Assembly: GCA_007115705.1 (NCBI GenBank)
Contig: QXEO01000211.1
Location: forward strand, 1,363,599-1,427,598
Length of the DNA: 64,000 nucleotides
Reading direction: 5' to 3'
From: Dactylis glomerata
Lineage: Eukaryota > Streptophyta > Magnoliopsida > Poales > Poaceae
Shown here: piece by piece, positions 41,597 through 53,604 of the stretch
Position numbering within the stretch: the stretch's first letter is position 1
Layout of the letters: every line of letters starts with the position of its first letter
Notes under the pieces: generated by a model
What the model was told of the DNA's origin: nothing
Database searches by the model: none
Seen by the model: the letters and a program-made list of their open reading frames with translations, nothing else
Made by a program: the position numbers and the translations under genes

Positions 41597-44500
41597 TTAA
41601 GAACTGAAAAGATTGGGAAACTCTTTCTGGAGGTAATCTTCTCGTTCCCAAGTGGCTTCATCTTCGGTGTGATTACTCCACTGAACTTTTAGAAACTTGA
41701 TGCTTCGGGTTCGAGTGGTTCTAAATGCTTCCTCGAGGATACGGGTAGGCACTTCACGATAGGTCAAATCTTTGTTGATGTCCACAGAGCGGTGATCAAT
41801 ATTCTTGAAGATTTCTGGCTTCTCCGGTACTTCAAGACAGTTCCGAAGTAAAGACACGTGGAAGACGTCGTGTACTTCAGACAATTCAGGGGGCATTTCC
41901 AACTGATATGACACTTCTCCTGGCTTAGTACCTTGAAGGGTCCAATATACCTTGGTGCAAGCTTTCCTTTTACTTGGAATCTCTGCATTCCCTTGAGAGG
42001 TGATACTCTGAGATAAACAAAATCTCCAATCTGGAAGGTCAGTTCTCTACGTCTCTTGTCGGCATAACTCTTCTGTCTAGACTGGGCTGCCTTGAGGTAG
42101 TCACGAATCATGCGAACCTTCTCTTCAGCCTCTTGCAGAATGTCGGGTCCAAATATCTGACTGTCTCCGGTTTCAGACCAATTCAAAGGGGTACGGCACT
42201 TTCGTCCATATAAAGCTTCAAAGGGGGGCATTTGCAAACTGGCTTGATAACTGTTGTTGTAAGAAAACTCCACGAAAGGCAGACAATCTTCCCACTTGGC
42301 TCCATAGGCTAGAACATAGGCTCTCAACATATCTTCAAGTATCTGATTTACTCTTTCTGTCTGTCCATCAGTCTGAGGGTGGTAAGCGGTGCTAAAGGCT
42401 AATTTGGTTCCCAAGGCTTGATGTAAACTTCTCCAAAATCTTGAGGTGAATTGGGTTCCTCGATCAGAAACTATGGTTTTTGGGACTCCATGCAAACTAA
42501 CGATTCTGGATAGATAAAGATCTGCCAGCTGTCCTGAGGTATAAGTGGTCTTGACGGGAATAAAGTAGGTAACTTTGGTTAGTCTATCCATAATGACCCA
42601 GATAGAGTCATTTCCACGGCTAGACCTTGGAAATCCGGTGATGAAATCCATTCCAACAGATTCCCACTTCCATTCCGGGACTTGCAAAGGTTGCAGCAAT
42701 CCTGCAGGACGTTGATGTTCAGCCTTTACTCTTTGGCAAATATCACACTTAGATATAAATGATGCAATCTCACGCTTCATTCCATGCCACCAAAATTGTT
42801 CCTTCAAATCTTGATACATCTTAGTTCCTCCGGGATGAATGGAGTAAGGTGTCCCATGGGCTTCCTTCATAATAACTTCCTTCAATTCTGAATCCGCAGG
42901 CACACAAATACGTCCTTTATACCAAAGAACTCCTTGATCATCCTCTTCAAATCCTAGCACCTTGCCGGAACTAATTCGGCGCTTAATTCCGTCGATACTC
43001 TTATTTCCCTTCTGGGCTTCTTTGATTTGGCTCATCAAGGTGGGTTGAAACTCAAGGTTGGCTAAGAATCCTCGACTGACTAGTTCCAATCCAAACCTTT
43101 CAAACTCTTGATGCAACATGGGTTGCTCATCTTTGATCATCATATTCAACGAGCAGGGCTTCCTACTCAATGCATCGGCCACAACATTGGCTTTACCAGG
43201 GTGATAGTGAATTTCCAGATCATAATCCTTGATCAACTCTATCCATCTTCTTTGCCTCATGTTCAACTCCTTCTGGGTGAAAATATACTTCAAGCTCTTG
43301 TGATCAGTGTAGATCTCGCAACGGTTGCCCATCAGATAGTGCCTCCAGGTCTTTAAAGCTAGAACCACGGCTGCTAACTCCAGATCATGGGTTGGATAGT
43401 TTTCTTCATGAGGTCGAAGCTGCCGAGAGAGGTAAGCTATGACTTTGCCTTCTTGCATTAGCACACAACCAAGTCCAAGCTTGGAAGCGTCGCAATAGAC
43501 ATCAAAGTTTTTGGTGATATCGGGCATGGTTAGGACGGGGGCGGACACCAATCGCTTCTTGAGTTCTTGAAAACTCTCTTCACACTTAGGGGTCCATTCA
43601 AACTTCTTGTCCTTCTTCAACAATTGGGTCATTGGCCGGGCAATGCTTGAAAACCCTTCGACAAATTTGCGGTAATATCCCGCTAATCTGAGAAAACCTC
43701 TAACTTCAGTTTGAGTGGTAGGGGCTTCCCATTCCATGACTGATTTGATCTTCTTTGGGTCTACGGATATTCCTCCAGCTGACAATACATGGCCTAGGAA
43801 TCCAACTTCCTTCAACCAAAACTCACATTTACTGAACTTGGCATACAGCTGATGCTCTCTAAGAGTCTCTAAGATTAATCTCAGATGGGTTGCATGCTCC
43901 TCTTCGGACTTGGAATAGATAAGAATGTCATCAATGAAGACAACAACATACTTATCCAAAAACTCCATGAAAACCTTATTCATGAGATTCATGAAATAAG
44001 CAGGGGCATTGGTTAATCCGAAGGACATTACGGTGTACTCATACAATCCGTACCGGGTAGTGAAGGTTGTCTTGGGTATATCCGTTGCACGGATCTTCAG
44101 TTGATGGTATCTAGTTCTAAGGTCTATTTTTGAGAAGACTCGAGCTCCAGTCAATTGATCAAACAGATCTTCTATCTTGGGAAGAGGATACTTATTCTTA
44201 ATGGTCACATCATTTAGCTTGCGGTAATCGGTGCGCAGTCGGCTAGAACCGTCACTTTTGTCCACAAACAAAACAGGTGATCTCCAAGCAGAAGAACTTG
44301 GCTGAATCAATCCCTTACTCAAAAGGTCATCCAATTGCTTCTTTAACTCTACTAGTTCAGCTGGGTTCATACGATAGGGTCGTTGGGCTATAGATCCAGT
44401 TCCGGGGATAAGCTCAATGATAAACTCAATATCCCGATCCGGTGGCATTCCGGGTAGCTCATCGGGAAAAACATCAGGGTATTCGCAGACGATGGGGACT

Positions 44501-46104
44501 TCCTCTATAGTTGGCCCTGAGATACTTTTATGATATTTGGTGGATTGAGGTGGTTTTACGGACACATGCTTTACTACAATTCTAGTGCTACTCCTCATGG
44601 TGATGGTCTTCTTGGCACAATCTATCACTCCTTGATGGGAAGACATCCAATTCATACCGAGAACTACTTCCAAACCTTTAGTTCCCAACACTATCAAATT
44701 GGCTAAGAAAGCTATTCCATGAATTTCTATGGGTACTGCCAAGCAGGTCCAACTAGCTTTGGTTATTGACCCGGGTATTTGCACCGACATGATATCTTTC
44801 AAGGGTGTGGGTTGAAGTCCACTGTTATCAACGAATAATTGGGTAACAAATGAGTGTGACGCTCCAGAATCAAACAGAACTCTGGCAGGAACTGAGTTAA
44901 CAGGGAACATACCAAGCACAACGTCGGTTGCTTCCTGAGCTTCTTCAACATTCATGTGGTTCAGACGGCCTCGAGGGTGAGGCTGGTTCCTTGGTGGATA
45001 ATTCTTGCCATTTCCCACATGGCGCTGCTGCTGAGCAGGAGCAGGGGTCTTGGATGCATCATTCAACTTCTTGGGGCACTCATTGGAGTAGTGCCCTTTT
45101 AGTCCACACTCATAACAGGTAACACCAGACTTGTCACCAGGCTTGGGTAGCACAGGGGCTCCATTGGGTCTAGGGGTATTGGGGTTGAAGTTGTTGCCAC
45201 TAGGTCTTGGAGGTGCACGGTTGAAGTTGTTGCTGGGCGGACGGCTAGGATAGTTGGGACGCGGAGCAGGTGCATACGGCCTCATAGGTCTAGGGGCGAA
45301 CCCCATCGGTGCACTTCCTCTTGGTTTCTGCGAGTTGCTTGAGTTGCCTTGATACATCATACGGCGCTTGCGGTTCTCTGTAGCTTGCTTGAGTTTGCCT
45401 TCCATCTGAATAGCAGAGTCAACCAGTGACTCCAGGTCGGCAAAGTGAATGCTGAGCAAGACACATTGCATCTCATCGTGAAGTCCATCCAGAAACCTTT
45501 CTTGCTTCTTCTCCGTGGTGTTGGTGTCATCTGGGGCATACCTAGACAAGGTCAAGAACTTGTCACGGTAATCCACCACAGATAGGGAGCCTTGCTTCAT
45601 ATTTCTGAACTCATCTCTCATCCTTTTAACCAATCCCATAGGAACATGGGATTTGCTAAACTTGCTCTTGAACTCCTCCCAAGGCATCACATACCCTGGG
45701 GCTTGCATTGCACGGGTGCTATCCCACCAAGCTCTTGCAGCTCCCGCAAGATAGTGGGTGGTGTACAAGACCTTCTCACTTTCACCAACTTCGGCGACTG
45801 CCAAATTGTTCTCCATAGTGCGAAGCCAGTCATCGGCATCTAAGGGTTCTTCAGACTTAGTGAATATAGGAGGGTTGGTGTTCTGGAAACTCCTTAACTT
45901 GGATCGGTGATCACCATGGCCATTGTTTTCTCCTTCACTATGGCCATTTCCATTGCCATTGTTGTGGTTCATTGCCATCTGGGTTAGTTGCTGAAGAGTG
46001 GCCAAGTTAGCTTGGCGCTCAGCTCGGGCTGCTTCTCGGTCTTCCATGATCAACCTTAGCAGTTCTGCCATTTTCGGGTTCGGGGGTGGGGGTGCTCGCG
46101 GCAT
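41597..46104 (-). pseudogene. E3 Gag-Pol with chromodomain (one frameshift)
   Basis: This is the Tekay-type chromovirus polyprotein. I start it at the first ATG (46102-46104), directly after an acceptor-like CTTATCTTCAG; the frame extends eight codons upstream only through a TTG. Gag core motifs include ADDWLRTMENNLAVAEV. A CCHC knuckle is seen in CYECGLKGHYSNEC (about residue 330). Protease has LFDSGASHSFVT (about 408). RT has VVFIDDILIYS (about 725). RNase H has YCDASKLGLGC and TDHKSLKYI. Integrase has a zinc finger near 1090, MDFITGFP, SDRGTQFTS and TERVNQILEDM. A frameshift near 41921-41928 separates the last part: EVSYQLEMPPELSEVHDVFH and a chromodomain (ILEEAFRTTRTRSIKFLKVQ, then WSNHTEDEATWE), ending at 41597. 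Integration into heterochromatin is the known role of such chromodomains. Confidence 0.93.
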
Positions 46105-46380
46105 CTGAAGATAAGGTGTGTAAGACAAGAGGGAAAAGCTAATTTGCTAAGATTTAAAGGTAACATGGATGATGCAATTTTTGTCTTACTAAGGCCTTAA
46201 GGGCCAAATTCATATTTCATTCAACACTCATCAAACATATCATACATACGAGTTCACACATTACAAATGGTTTACATCAAACCATTGCGACTCGTCTACT
46301 AGGGATGGGGATACAACTCACACCAACACGAAGTGATTTCAAAGTGAACCCATAACTAAATAACACTAGGCTCTCCAACT

Positions 46381-47163
46381 CTAAACATCGGGCTCCTCGG
46401 GGTCTTCCTCCTCATCATCCACAATGAATCCATTCTCCTCAGGATCCTCCTCATCATCAAGGTCCTCCATGAAGTCATCCTCATCACTAATGAGGGCATT
46501 ATCCTCCTTGCGGAGGTCAATGCCTTCCTCCTCACCAAGGTGGCTCTCAAGACTCTCGATGTACTCAGTCAGCTCAGCCACATTGGCCTTCAACTCATCA
46601 ATGGTGTGATCCCTCTCATCGCGCTGGCGGCGAAGACTCTTGCGATCCCTAGCAAGAATCCTGATAGTGCTCCTTGCCTCCACCAGGGTGAAGTGCTCAA
46701 GGTTGGCCTTGGTACGGGCACGATCGGCCTCCTGCTGAGTGGAGTACAGCAAGAAGTCCATGTGATCGATGTAGGTACTCGGCTCATTTTGCCCTGGCAT
46801 GTTTGCGGGACGCCCCTCCGCATCACGCCGAGCAAAGTTCCTAAAGCGCTCTCCCTGAACCTCCTCAACATGCAGTCCACACAAGCGGGCGTGCATCTCC
46901 TGCATAGCTCGGACCAAACCATCGGCCCAAGTGTTCTCCACAAGCTCGAACTTGATCCTTGGAGAACCCAAATCTCCCTTCTTGCCATGGCAACTGGCCC
47001 TGACAAGCCATCGTAGCTCTCCATCCGGGTGCTCGTTGAGCACGGCTCCCTTGAACTCCGGATACAGACGGTTCAGGAACAAGGTCAGGGTGGTGAGGTC
47101 GCGCTCGAAACAAAGGCTGCCACCATGGCCCAACTGGTACTGCTCAGTGAAGACCGGTGCCAT
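46381..47163 (-). CDS. E3 extra ORF upstream of gag (260 codons)
   Basis: This is an intact ORF between the primer site and gag, not part of the standard chromovirus plan. The ATG (47161-47163) directly follows an acceptor-like ATTTTGTAG. Residues 1-110 look globular (YPEFKGAVLNEHPDGELRWL, then ENTWADGLVRAMQEMHARLC). Residues about 150-205 are charged and heptad-like (ARDRKSLRRQRDERDHTIDE), predicted coiled coil. The last 45 residues are almost entirely Asp/Glu. No zinc knuckle, protease motif, signal peptide or membrane segment is seen. The gap to gag is 276 bases. Function is unknown. A weak resemblance to the first ORF of E2 is noted separately. An acidic tail could suit a chaperone-like or histone/RNA-binding role, but that is speculation. 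Confidence 0.78.
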   Translation of the reverse strand: MAPVFTEQYQLGHGGSLCFERDLTTLTLFLNRLYPEFKGAVLNEHPDGELRWLVRASCHGKKGDLGSPRIKFELVENTWADGLVRAMQEMHARLCGLHVEEVQGERFRNFARRDAEGRPANMPGQNEPSTYIDHMDFLLYSTQQEADRARTKANLEHFTLVEARSTIRILARDRKSLRRQRDERDHTIDELKANVAELTEYIESLESHLGEEEGIDLRKEDNALISDEDDFMEDLDDEEDPEENGFIVDDEEEDPEEPDV

Positions 47164-47365
47164 CTACAAAATTTTAGATTAGATTAAGTTAGTGATCAAC
47201 TCAAGTGTGCAAACTTTTAAGTAGGTAAAAACTGAAGCATGTACAAAAACCTTGTAAATAGAGAGGAAAAGACTAAGCAATTTTAAACCATTACTTATAT
47301 CTTTGCTTTTGTAAAGTTTTCAATGAATGCCCAATTCTAACTAAGGTCTCCTATGGTCAGCCTAG

Positions 47366-47377
47366 GCTCTGATACCA
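47366..47377 (-). promoter_or_regulatory. E3 primer-binding site (tRNA-iMet)
   Basis: On the minus strand TGGTATCAGAGC lies three bases inside the 5' LTR (47381). It is complementary to the 3' end of initiator tRNA-Met, the usual primer in many plant LTR elements. Confidence 0.9.
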
Positions 47378-48270
47378 ACTTGTAACGACCCCGAATTTAT
47401 CACAAATTCGAAGTGCCCGTTATGTAATCCATCACAATCCCAGAATCATTGTTGTGATTTACATAACGTAGTTGATATCACAGTTCCATAGACATTACAG
47501 TACGATGGTTCAAATACGATGGTCATAGAGACCAAGTTCATATTACAACACAATATAGCAGCGGAAAGAACGTCTTCGGGTCCATGCCTTCACCCTACAG
47601 GCAATGGCGACTCAGGAGATGATCTTAGTTCTGGTACTCTTCCTCGTAACCTTCCTCCGAATACTCCTCCCCATAGTCTGGCCAAGTTGATAGCCAGGGA
47701 CACAACCGTGAGTACATTGGATGCACTCGCAAACTATCTTACAAATGAAATGGTGAAGTAGATATGCAAGGGTGATATGGTGGACTAAGCACTAAGTGTA
47801 TTTGCAAAAGCTAGTTTTATTTCCCAAGAATATTTATTGGTAGAAAAGAAGTTTAGTTCTCTATGTTTAATCTAAGGGAACTTCAAGTGTGTCAAGATCA
47901 AGGTCAAGTCAGGTCATGTGATTCACCAAGTTCACATGAGTTATTATCATTTTTGACAAAAGTCAAGTACAGTTTGCCAACTGTCCATAACCGAGGACGC
48001 GGCTATTCGAATAGTTTGAAAACCTCTGCAGAGAGGTACACTTTACCCACAAGATTCGATACATCTGCCGGGAGAAATCCACGGTTCGTCATACACAAAG
48101 TATGCGGGGTTCAGATAATCAAACAAACTCTTTCACTTGCTCACCCTAGTACAGGATCCTTCCCTAGAGCCCGGGTACGGAAACCCCGTTCCGGCGCCTC
48201 TAGTTTTGCCCGCTCCGGAGTGCCGGATTAGTGGAGTCCACTCGGTTCAGAAGTAACCGTGCACGGTGTC

Positions 48271-49894
48271 TGATACGTCTCAAACGTATCTATAATTTTT
48301 GATGCTCCATGCTTTGTATTACACCATTTGCCTATTGTTTTGTTACACTTAGTGGCATTTTTATACATTTTCCGGAACTAACCTATTAACGAAGTGCCAC
48401 AGTGCCAGTTTCCTGTTTTCTGCTGTTTTTGTGTTTCAGAAGTGATACACAGGAAATATTCTCAGAATTGGACGAAACAAGTTCCTGAAGTCATATTTCA
48501 CCGGGGAGCTCCCAAACATCCGAAGGAGAGAAGGAGAGGGGCCACGTGGGCCCCACACATAGGGGTGGCGCGGCCAGGCCCCTGGCCGCGCCGGCCCTGT
48601 GTGAGGGGGCGTGGGACCCCCTCTGACAGTCCCCTTTCGCCTACATATACCCCCTGACGAGAAAAACCTAAGGGCCCGATCAGTTTTTCCAGAATACATC
48701 GCGATCCGCCGCCGCCGTCGACCTGAAGATCGGGAGGGTCCAGAAGCTCTTCCCGGCACCCTGCCGGAGAGGGGAATCGCCACCGGAGGTCTTCTTCATC
48801 GCCATGCTTGCCTCCGGAGCGATGAGTGAGTAGTCTACCTTGGACTATGGGTCCATAGCAGTAGCTAGATGGTTGTCTTCTCCACCATGTGCTTCATGTT
48901 TAGATCTCATGAGCTGCCCTACATGATTGAGATCACCGTTATGTAATTGTATGATGTTGGTTTGTTGGGATCCGATGAATATTGGTGTTTATGATTAAGT
49001 TGCTGTACTGAATTATATCTTTTGTTATCTCTATGTTGTTTATGATCTTGCATGCTCTCCGTTGTTAGTAGCTATCTTGGCCGAGTAGTTGCTAGTGACT
49101 CCAAGAGGGGGTATTTATGCTCGATAGTGGGTTCATGCCTCTATTTCACCTGGGGGAGTGACAGAAACCTCTAAGGTGGTAGATGTGCTATTGCTACTAG
49201 GGAGAAAACAACATTCATATGCTCAAGGGCATATGCTTTGTTTACATTACACACTTTGCTTAATGCAATTATCTGTTGTTCGCAACTTAATACTTTCGGG
49301 GTGTTCGGATGATATCCCTGGGGGTGGATTATTAGTCATAGATGCAGTTGGATGGCGGTCTATGTATTTTGTTGTAATGCCCAGAGTGAATCTCATAGTG
49401 ATCTTCTTGACATATCACGTTATCTTTATTCTATCAATTGCCCAACTGTAATTTGTTTACCCAGCATGTTTATTTATCTATGGAGAGACACCACTAGTGA
49501 ACTGTGGACCCCGGTCCTATTTTAATCATATTGCAATCACCTGTTTACTTTTCCCGCATTGTTTACTTTACTAGCATTTTACTACTGTTTTCCACTCGAT
49601 ACACTCATAACCTTTGTTTCAAGCAAACCGGTGAGATTGACAACCTCATCGCAAGTTGGGGACAAAGTATTTGTCTGTGTGTGTGCAGGTTCCACAAACA
49701 CCTTCAGTCGTCACCGTCTCCCTTCTCCTGTTCGATATACCTTGGTTTCTTAACTGAGGGAAAACTTGCTGCTACACTCATCATACCTTCCTCTTGGGGT
49801 TCCCAACGGGCTGGTCATCACCACGCACAAGGACATACTGCTCCCACGTCAACTAAACGCCACAGTCTTTTCTGGCGCCATCACACGAGTAGCA
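48271..49894 (+). repeat. E6 5' LTR (1624 bp)
   Basis: It begins TGATACGTCTCAAACG and ends ACGAGTAGCA. It contains the GC hairpin at 48566-48593. Near its 3' end it holds TTTTCTGGCGCC, a partial copy of the sequence that forms the start of the primer site just downstream. Confidence 0.95.
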
Positions 49895-49904
49895 GCCTAT
49901 TTTC

Positions 49905-49922
49905 TGGCGCCGTTGCCGGGGA
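49905..49922 (+). promoter_or_regulatory. E6 primer-binding site (tRNA-Asp)
   Basis: TGGCGCCGTTGCCGGGGA lies 10 bases after the 5' LTR. It is identical to the Eb site. Confidence 0.87.
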
Positions 49923-50083
49923 AGGAAGAGAAGACTTCTGCGAGGGGAGTTCTTCGCACACACATACTTTACTTTGTTATTTGTTTTGCTTTACTTTATT
50001 TTATTTTACCTGCATTGCTTTTTATCAAAAACCCAAAAAAATTAGAATCCTTGGTAGTTGTTATTTCTTTACTTTAGTTTATC

Positions 50084-50626
50084 ATGTTGTTCCCTGAGTT
50101 CGTTCTGGAGGACGTCTCTGTAGGGAGTGGTTCGATTATTGGCAAAAGTAACATTGAGGAGTTCTTTAATCACATTAGTATGCATAAGGAAGTTGAGGAA
50201 AAGTCTTTGATTGAGTTAGCTCCTAGTATTGAAGTTGCTTCTGCTATATTAATCGACATGTTGGAAACTAGGTTTTTTAGTCTTAATCCTTTTATGCAAT
50301 ACATGTTCCTTAAGCTTCATGAAATTGAGGACCCCGAAAAGAAAGCTTTTATCTTGGAAACTTTGCGTTTAGAATTTAAGGATGTCGTTATTGAAGCTAG
50401 GAAGGTTCTTAAACGTTTTAATAAACTCGGTTCACCTATAACGGTTATTGATACACATGATGGGGAGGCTGAGATACCTATACCTTGCAAGCTTTTGGGA
50501 TTGAATGAAGCTTTCGAAAATAATTTTGCCTGGATTTGTCCTGAAAATCTTTTTGATGAGAATAGTGTACCAAAGCATGATCACCAAGGGTCTTCAAAAA
50601 CTTATGTGGATGAAATACCTTATTGA
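50084..50626 (+). CDS. E6 single ORF (180 codons), family protein of unknown function
   Basis: The ATG at 50084 opens MLFPEFVLEDVSVGSGSIIG. It contains NIEEFFNHISMHKEVEEK, LNPFMQYMFLKLHEIEDPEK, AFILETLRLEFKDV and PIPCKLLGLNEAF. It is predicted largely helical and acidic-to-neutral. No Gag, zinc knuckle, protease, RT or integrase signature is visible. It is homologous along its length to the Ea protein (15929-16415 plus 7025-7131). Compared with Ea, E6 has a frame change near codon 176 that replaces the last 20 or so residues, ending at TGA 50624-50626. Maintenance of this ORF in an otherwise noncoding element suggests a job in cis or in trans, for example binding the element RNA. I do not recognise the family. 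Confidence 0.8.
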   Translation: MLFPEFVLEDVSVGSGSIIGKSNIEEFFNHISMHKEVEEKSLIELAPSIEVASAILIDMLETRFFSLNPFMQYMFLKLHEIEDPEKKAFILETLRLEFKDVVIEARKVLKRFNKLGSPITVIDTHDGEAEIPIPCKLLGLNEAFENNFAWICPENLFDENSVPKHDHQGSSKTYVDEIPY

Positions 50627-53604
50627 CAAGACCTCTTCTGTTGATCTTAATGCTTCTTTTGAAGGTACTTGATTCGCAATTTTCTGCGCCTAGCTCAAAG
50701 GCGTTAAAGAAAAGCACTCTTGGGAGATAACCCATTGTTTACTTTTCAGTACTTTTTCTTTTATTTGAGTCTTGGAAGTCATTACTACTGTAATGACCGC
50801 TCCTTATCTTGTTTATTTCGTTTTTGTGCCAAGAGAAGCCTCTAATTTGAGTGAGGTAAAGATTTGGGGTTATTGCTGTCCTAAAACTGTTTTCGGTGCT
50901 GCACCGTAAAAATTCGTGAAAATTCTCTGTTTATCTTTTGGACCTGAAATTTCTTGTGCTTATGCCCCAGGTTATATCCAAACTTTTCTTAGTTGAACAC
51001 TTTTTGATTTGAGCAACAGAAAATCCCTCAAAAATTCGTCCATTATCAGCTGTCCAGTTTTGACAGATTTCTGCCAATATTTGTTTTTGCCACTTTATCG
51101 CTTTCTTTTGAGTTCTTTTTGATCATGGAACTCTTGTGGAAGTTGCTACAGTAGTATATACTTTATATGTGGTGGTTTTGGGTTGAAACCTCAAGCTAAA
51201 AGAGGATGAATATATTTTATGCTTACACTAATGTTGCTAATAGAATTGTGTTTAGTTTTGTATGAAGGAAGTTTTCAAGTGTGGGGATTGGAGAATGATG
51301 AGATGAGTTGAAGAATGGACAAAAGCTCAAGCTTGGGGATGCCCATGCATCACCCCAAGAAATATCCAAGAAGTACAAGCGTCAAAGCTTGGGGATGCCC
51401 CCGAGGCACCCCTTCTTCATCGGCAAAAATCAGGTCACCTTTCAAAACACTATATTTTTATTGCTTCATGCACTATGTGTTTTTCTTGGAGCGTCAGTTG
51501 TTTTAGTTTTCTTAGTTTGTTTAGTTTGTTTGTTTGCTGCAATAAATGGTTGGACCCCAACAAATTTCCTTTGGAGGAGATGTACTCGTTTTCGTTTGCA
51601 AAGAATGCTCTAGTTTTCACTCTTATTAATCGAGCATTCTAGTTTTTCTGCTACTGCTTTTGGTTTTCGTTTTCGCCTTGATATGCGTTCAGATCTTGTC
51701 ATATCTTTTCATCAAGGTGCATTTTTGCCTCTGAACTTTATTGGTTTTCATCAAAAGAGGTTGTTATAAAATTTTCAAATGGTGTTGGAAAAGAGAAAAA
51801 GCTTTGTGCAAAATAGTGGTACAAGAAGGAGCTTGTGTAGACTGCGGCTTAGGCTTTTTCATGTCATGCTTCATGTCTTTTTGATAGTATGCTTAGTGGT
51901 TTTGCTGTAGCATGACTTGTCTCAAATAACTGAGATTGCTTAATGAGCCTTTGAAAAAATCATGCGTTGTTTTTATTGTATGGAAGCATTATTTTGGTTT
52001 TCTCCTTGATGCTTTATTTGGGTTGACTTGGCGCATGCTCACACATGTTAGACTCTTCCAAAGTCGCCATTAGCCTTCATGATCATTTAGTTTTTGACTT
52101 TTGATGCCATTGTATGCTTCTTTTAATGTCGCTTTGTCGCTTTGCATGATTATGGCCATTATTGCTCTCTTAGTTGGTCGCTCCCAGTCTTTTGCTAGCC
52201 CTCACCTTGTACTGAGTATGAGCTCTACTCGTGCATCCAACTCCTAAAAGCCAAGTTTGCCATTGTGTCCACCATACATACCTACTAGCAATTTGCTATT
52301 CCAAGTAAATTTGACTTGCTTTTATTTTCTCTTCAAATTAAACTCTTACCAGTGTTATGCGAAATTCGGTCAGTAAAGCTCTCACGAACCGGAAGGCACA
52401 CTTTACTTTTTCATGTTCTAAAAATTTGACATTGTGGTCTTTTATGTTGAGTTGTTATGCTTGCAAGTTATAAGTTGGATTCTAGCCCAACCATGCCATC
52501 ACGGGGCAAGCTTTCAACATTGCACTTCCTATTTGAGTTGATATCGTGATCTTTTGTTTATGGATGCCCGCTGTGTGAAATGAATTGGGAATCTTGTAGG
52601 GATCATGGAGTTTTTATATGTGTTAGGGAAACGCCGGGCCGCCAATCTAAGCCATGCATAATTGATGGTGGAAATTTGCAGCATACCCATGGTGAACATT
52701 CGACGACGCATCTCACAATAAAAAGCTAAACAATATAGCAAATAAAAGAGATGTCGAGGTGTTCATCGTCTGCTTGTCCTATCATTTTGGTGTGGGCTTG
52801 TTCCATGTCATCGGGCACGGAGGTACCCCATTGGCGGTTCTCAATGATATGCATATACTTACAATGACAAGAGCCTTGCTTGGGACTCTAAGTAAACTAG
52901 CATGGTTTGGGTACTTGTATTCACGGGGCACGAGGTTTTCAACTTATGATTTGTCAAGCATATGCATCATAACTGTTCTCGCATTAACTTTAACCATTCA
53001 AGATGCTTATGATGGGGGCAATGAGAGCTCAAAGCCGGTAAGTACCATAATTTTTGAAGGTTATAAAACTTGCAATCACTGCTTCCCTCTGCGAAGGGCC
53101 TTTCTTTTACTTTTATGTTGAGTCACCACCTTCTTTCTTTATGCACCATTAAGAGAGCATAGTTGTCATTCTTAGTGTGATATGCATTGTCCCAAGGTTC
53201 ATTGATTGACTCATATTGATTTGTTTCACTTGTTCTTAAATTATTTGTATCTAGTCGCCCTCTTAAACTTTGAGGTGTCCTATGCATTTATGTTTTGCTC
53301 TCTTTGAAGGACAAGCTGAAAACCATCTTCATGTTTTTCCTTATGATTTGAACACACGTTTGACTTTCATTGTTTCATTATCATGATCTTTTGTTTGTGT
53401 TCATTTGCATGTTTACAACATGGTTGCTAAGTTCTTATTGTCATGATTATATCTTTCATGCCCATGTTTTAAGTTCTATTGATCCCAGCTCATCAATGCT
53501 TACATATATGATCAAGATTGTGTAGGTGCATGTCACCTCAAAAATTATTCTTTTGTTATCACTTACCTACTCGAGGACGAGCAGGAGTTAAGCTTGGGGA
53601 TGCT
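50627..53604 (+). other. E6 conserved noncoding interior and 3' region
   Basis: There is no supported CDS. It is colinear with 4086-7024 of Ea. Features are the 47-nt shared motif at 53079-53125, two internal AAGCTTGGGGATGC copies at 51329-51342 and 51385-51398, and the terminal copy at 53590-53603 directly before the 3' LTR (the true purine tract). Confidence 0.75.
51329..51398 (+). repeat. Two internal exact copies of the E6 purine-tract word
   Basis: AAGCTTGGGGATGC occurs at 51329-51342 and 51385-51398, identical to the tract at 53590-53603 that primes plus-strand DNA. The spacing between internal copies is 56 bases. Ea keeps both, one with a single mismatch. Confidence 0.88.

Noticed and set aside
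49504..50097. 197-codon ORF in the E6 LTR and leader
   Set aside because: It crosses the LTR end and primer site, and the corresponding 3' LTR copy reads into different sequence.
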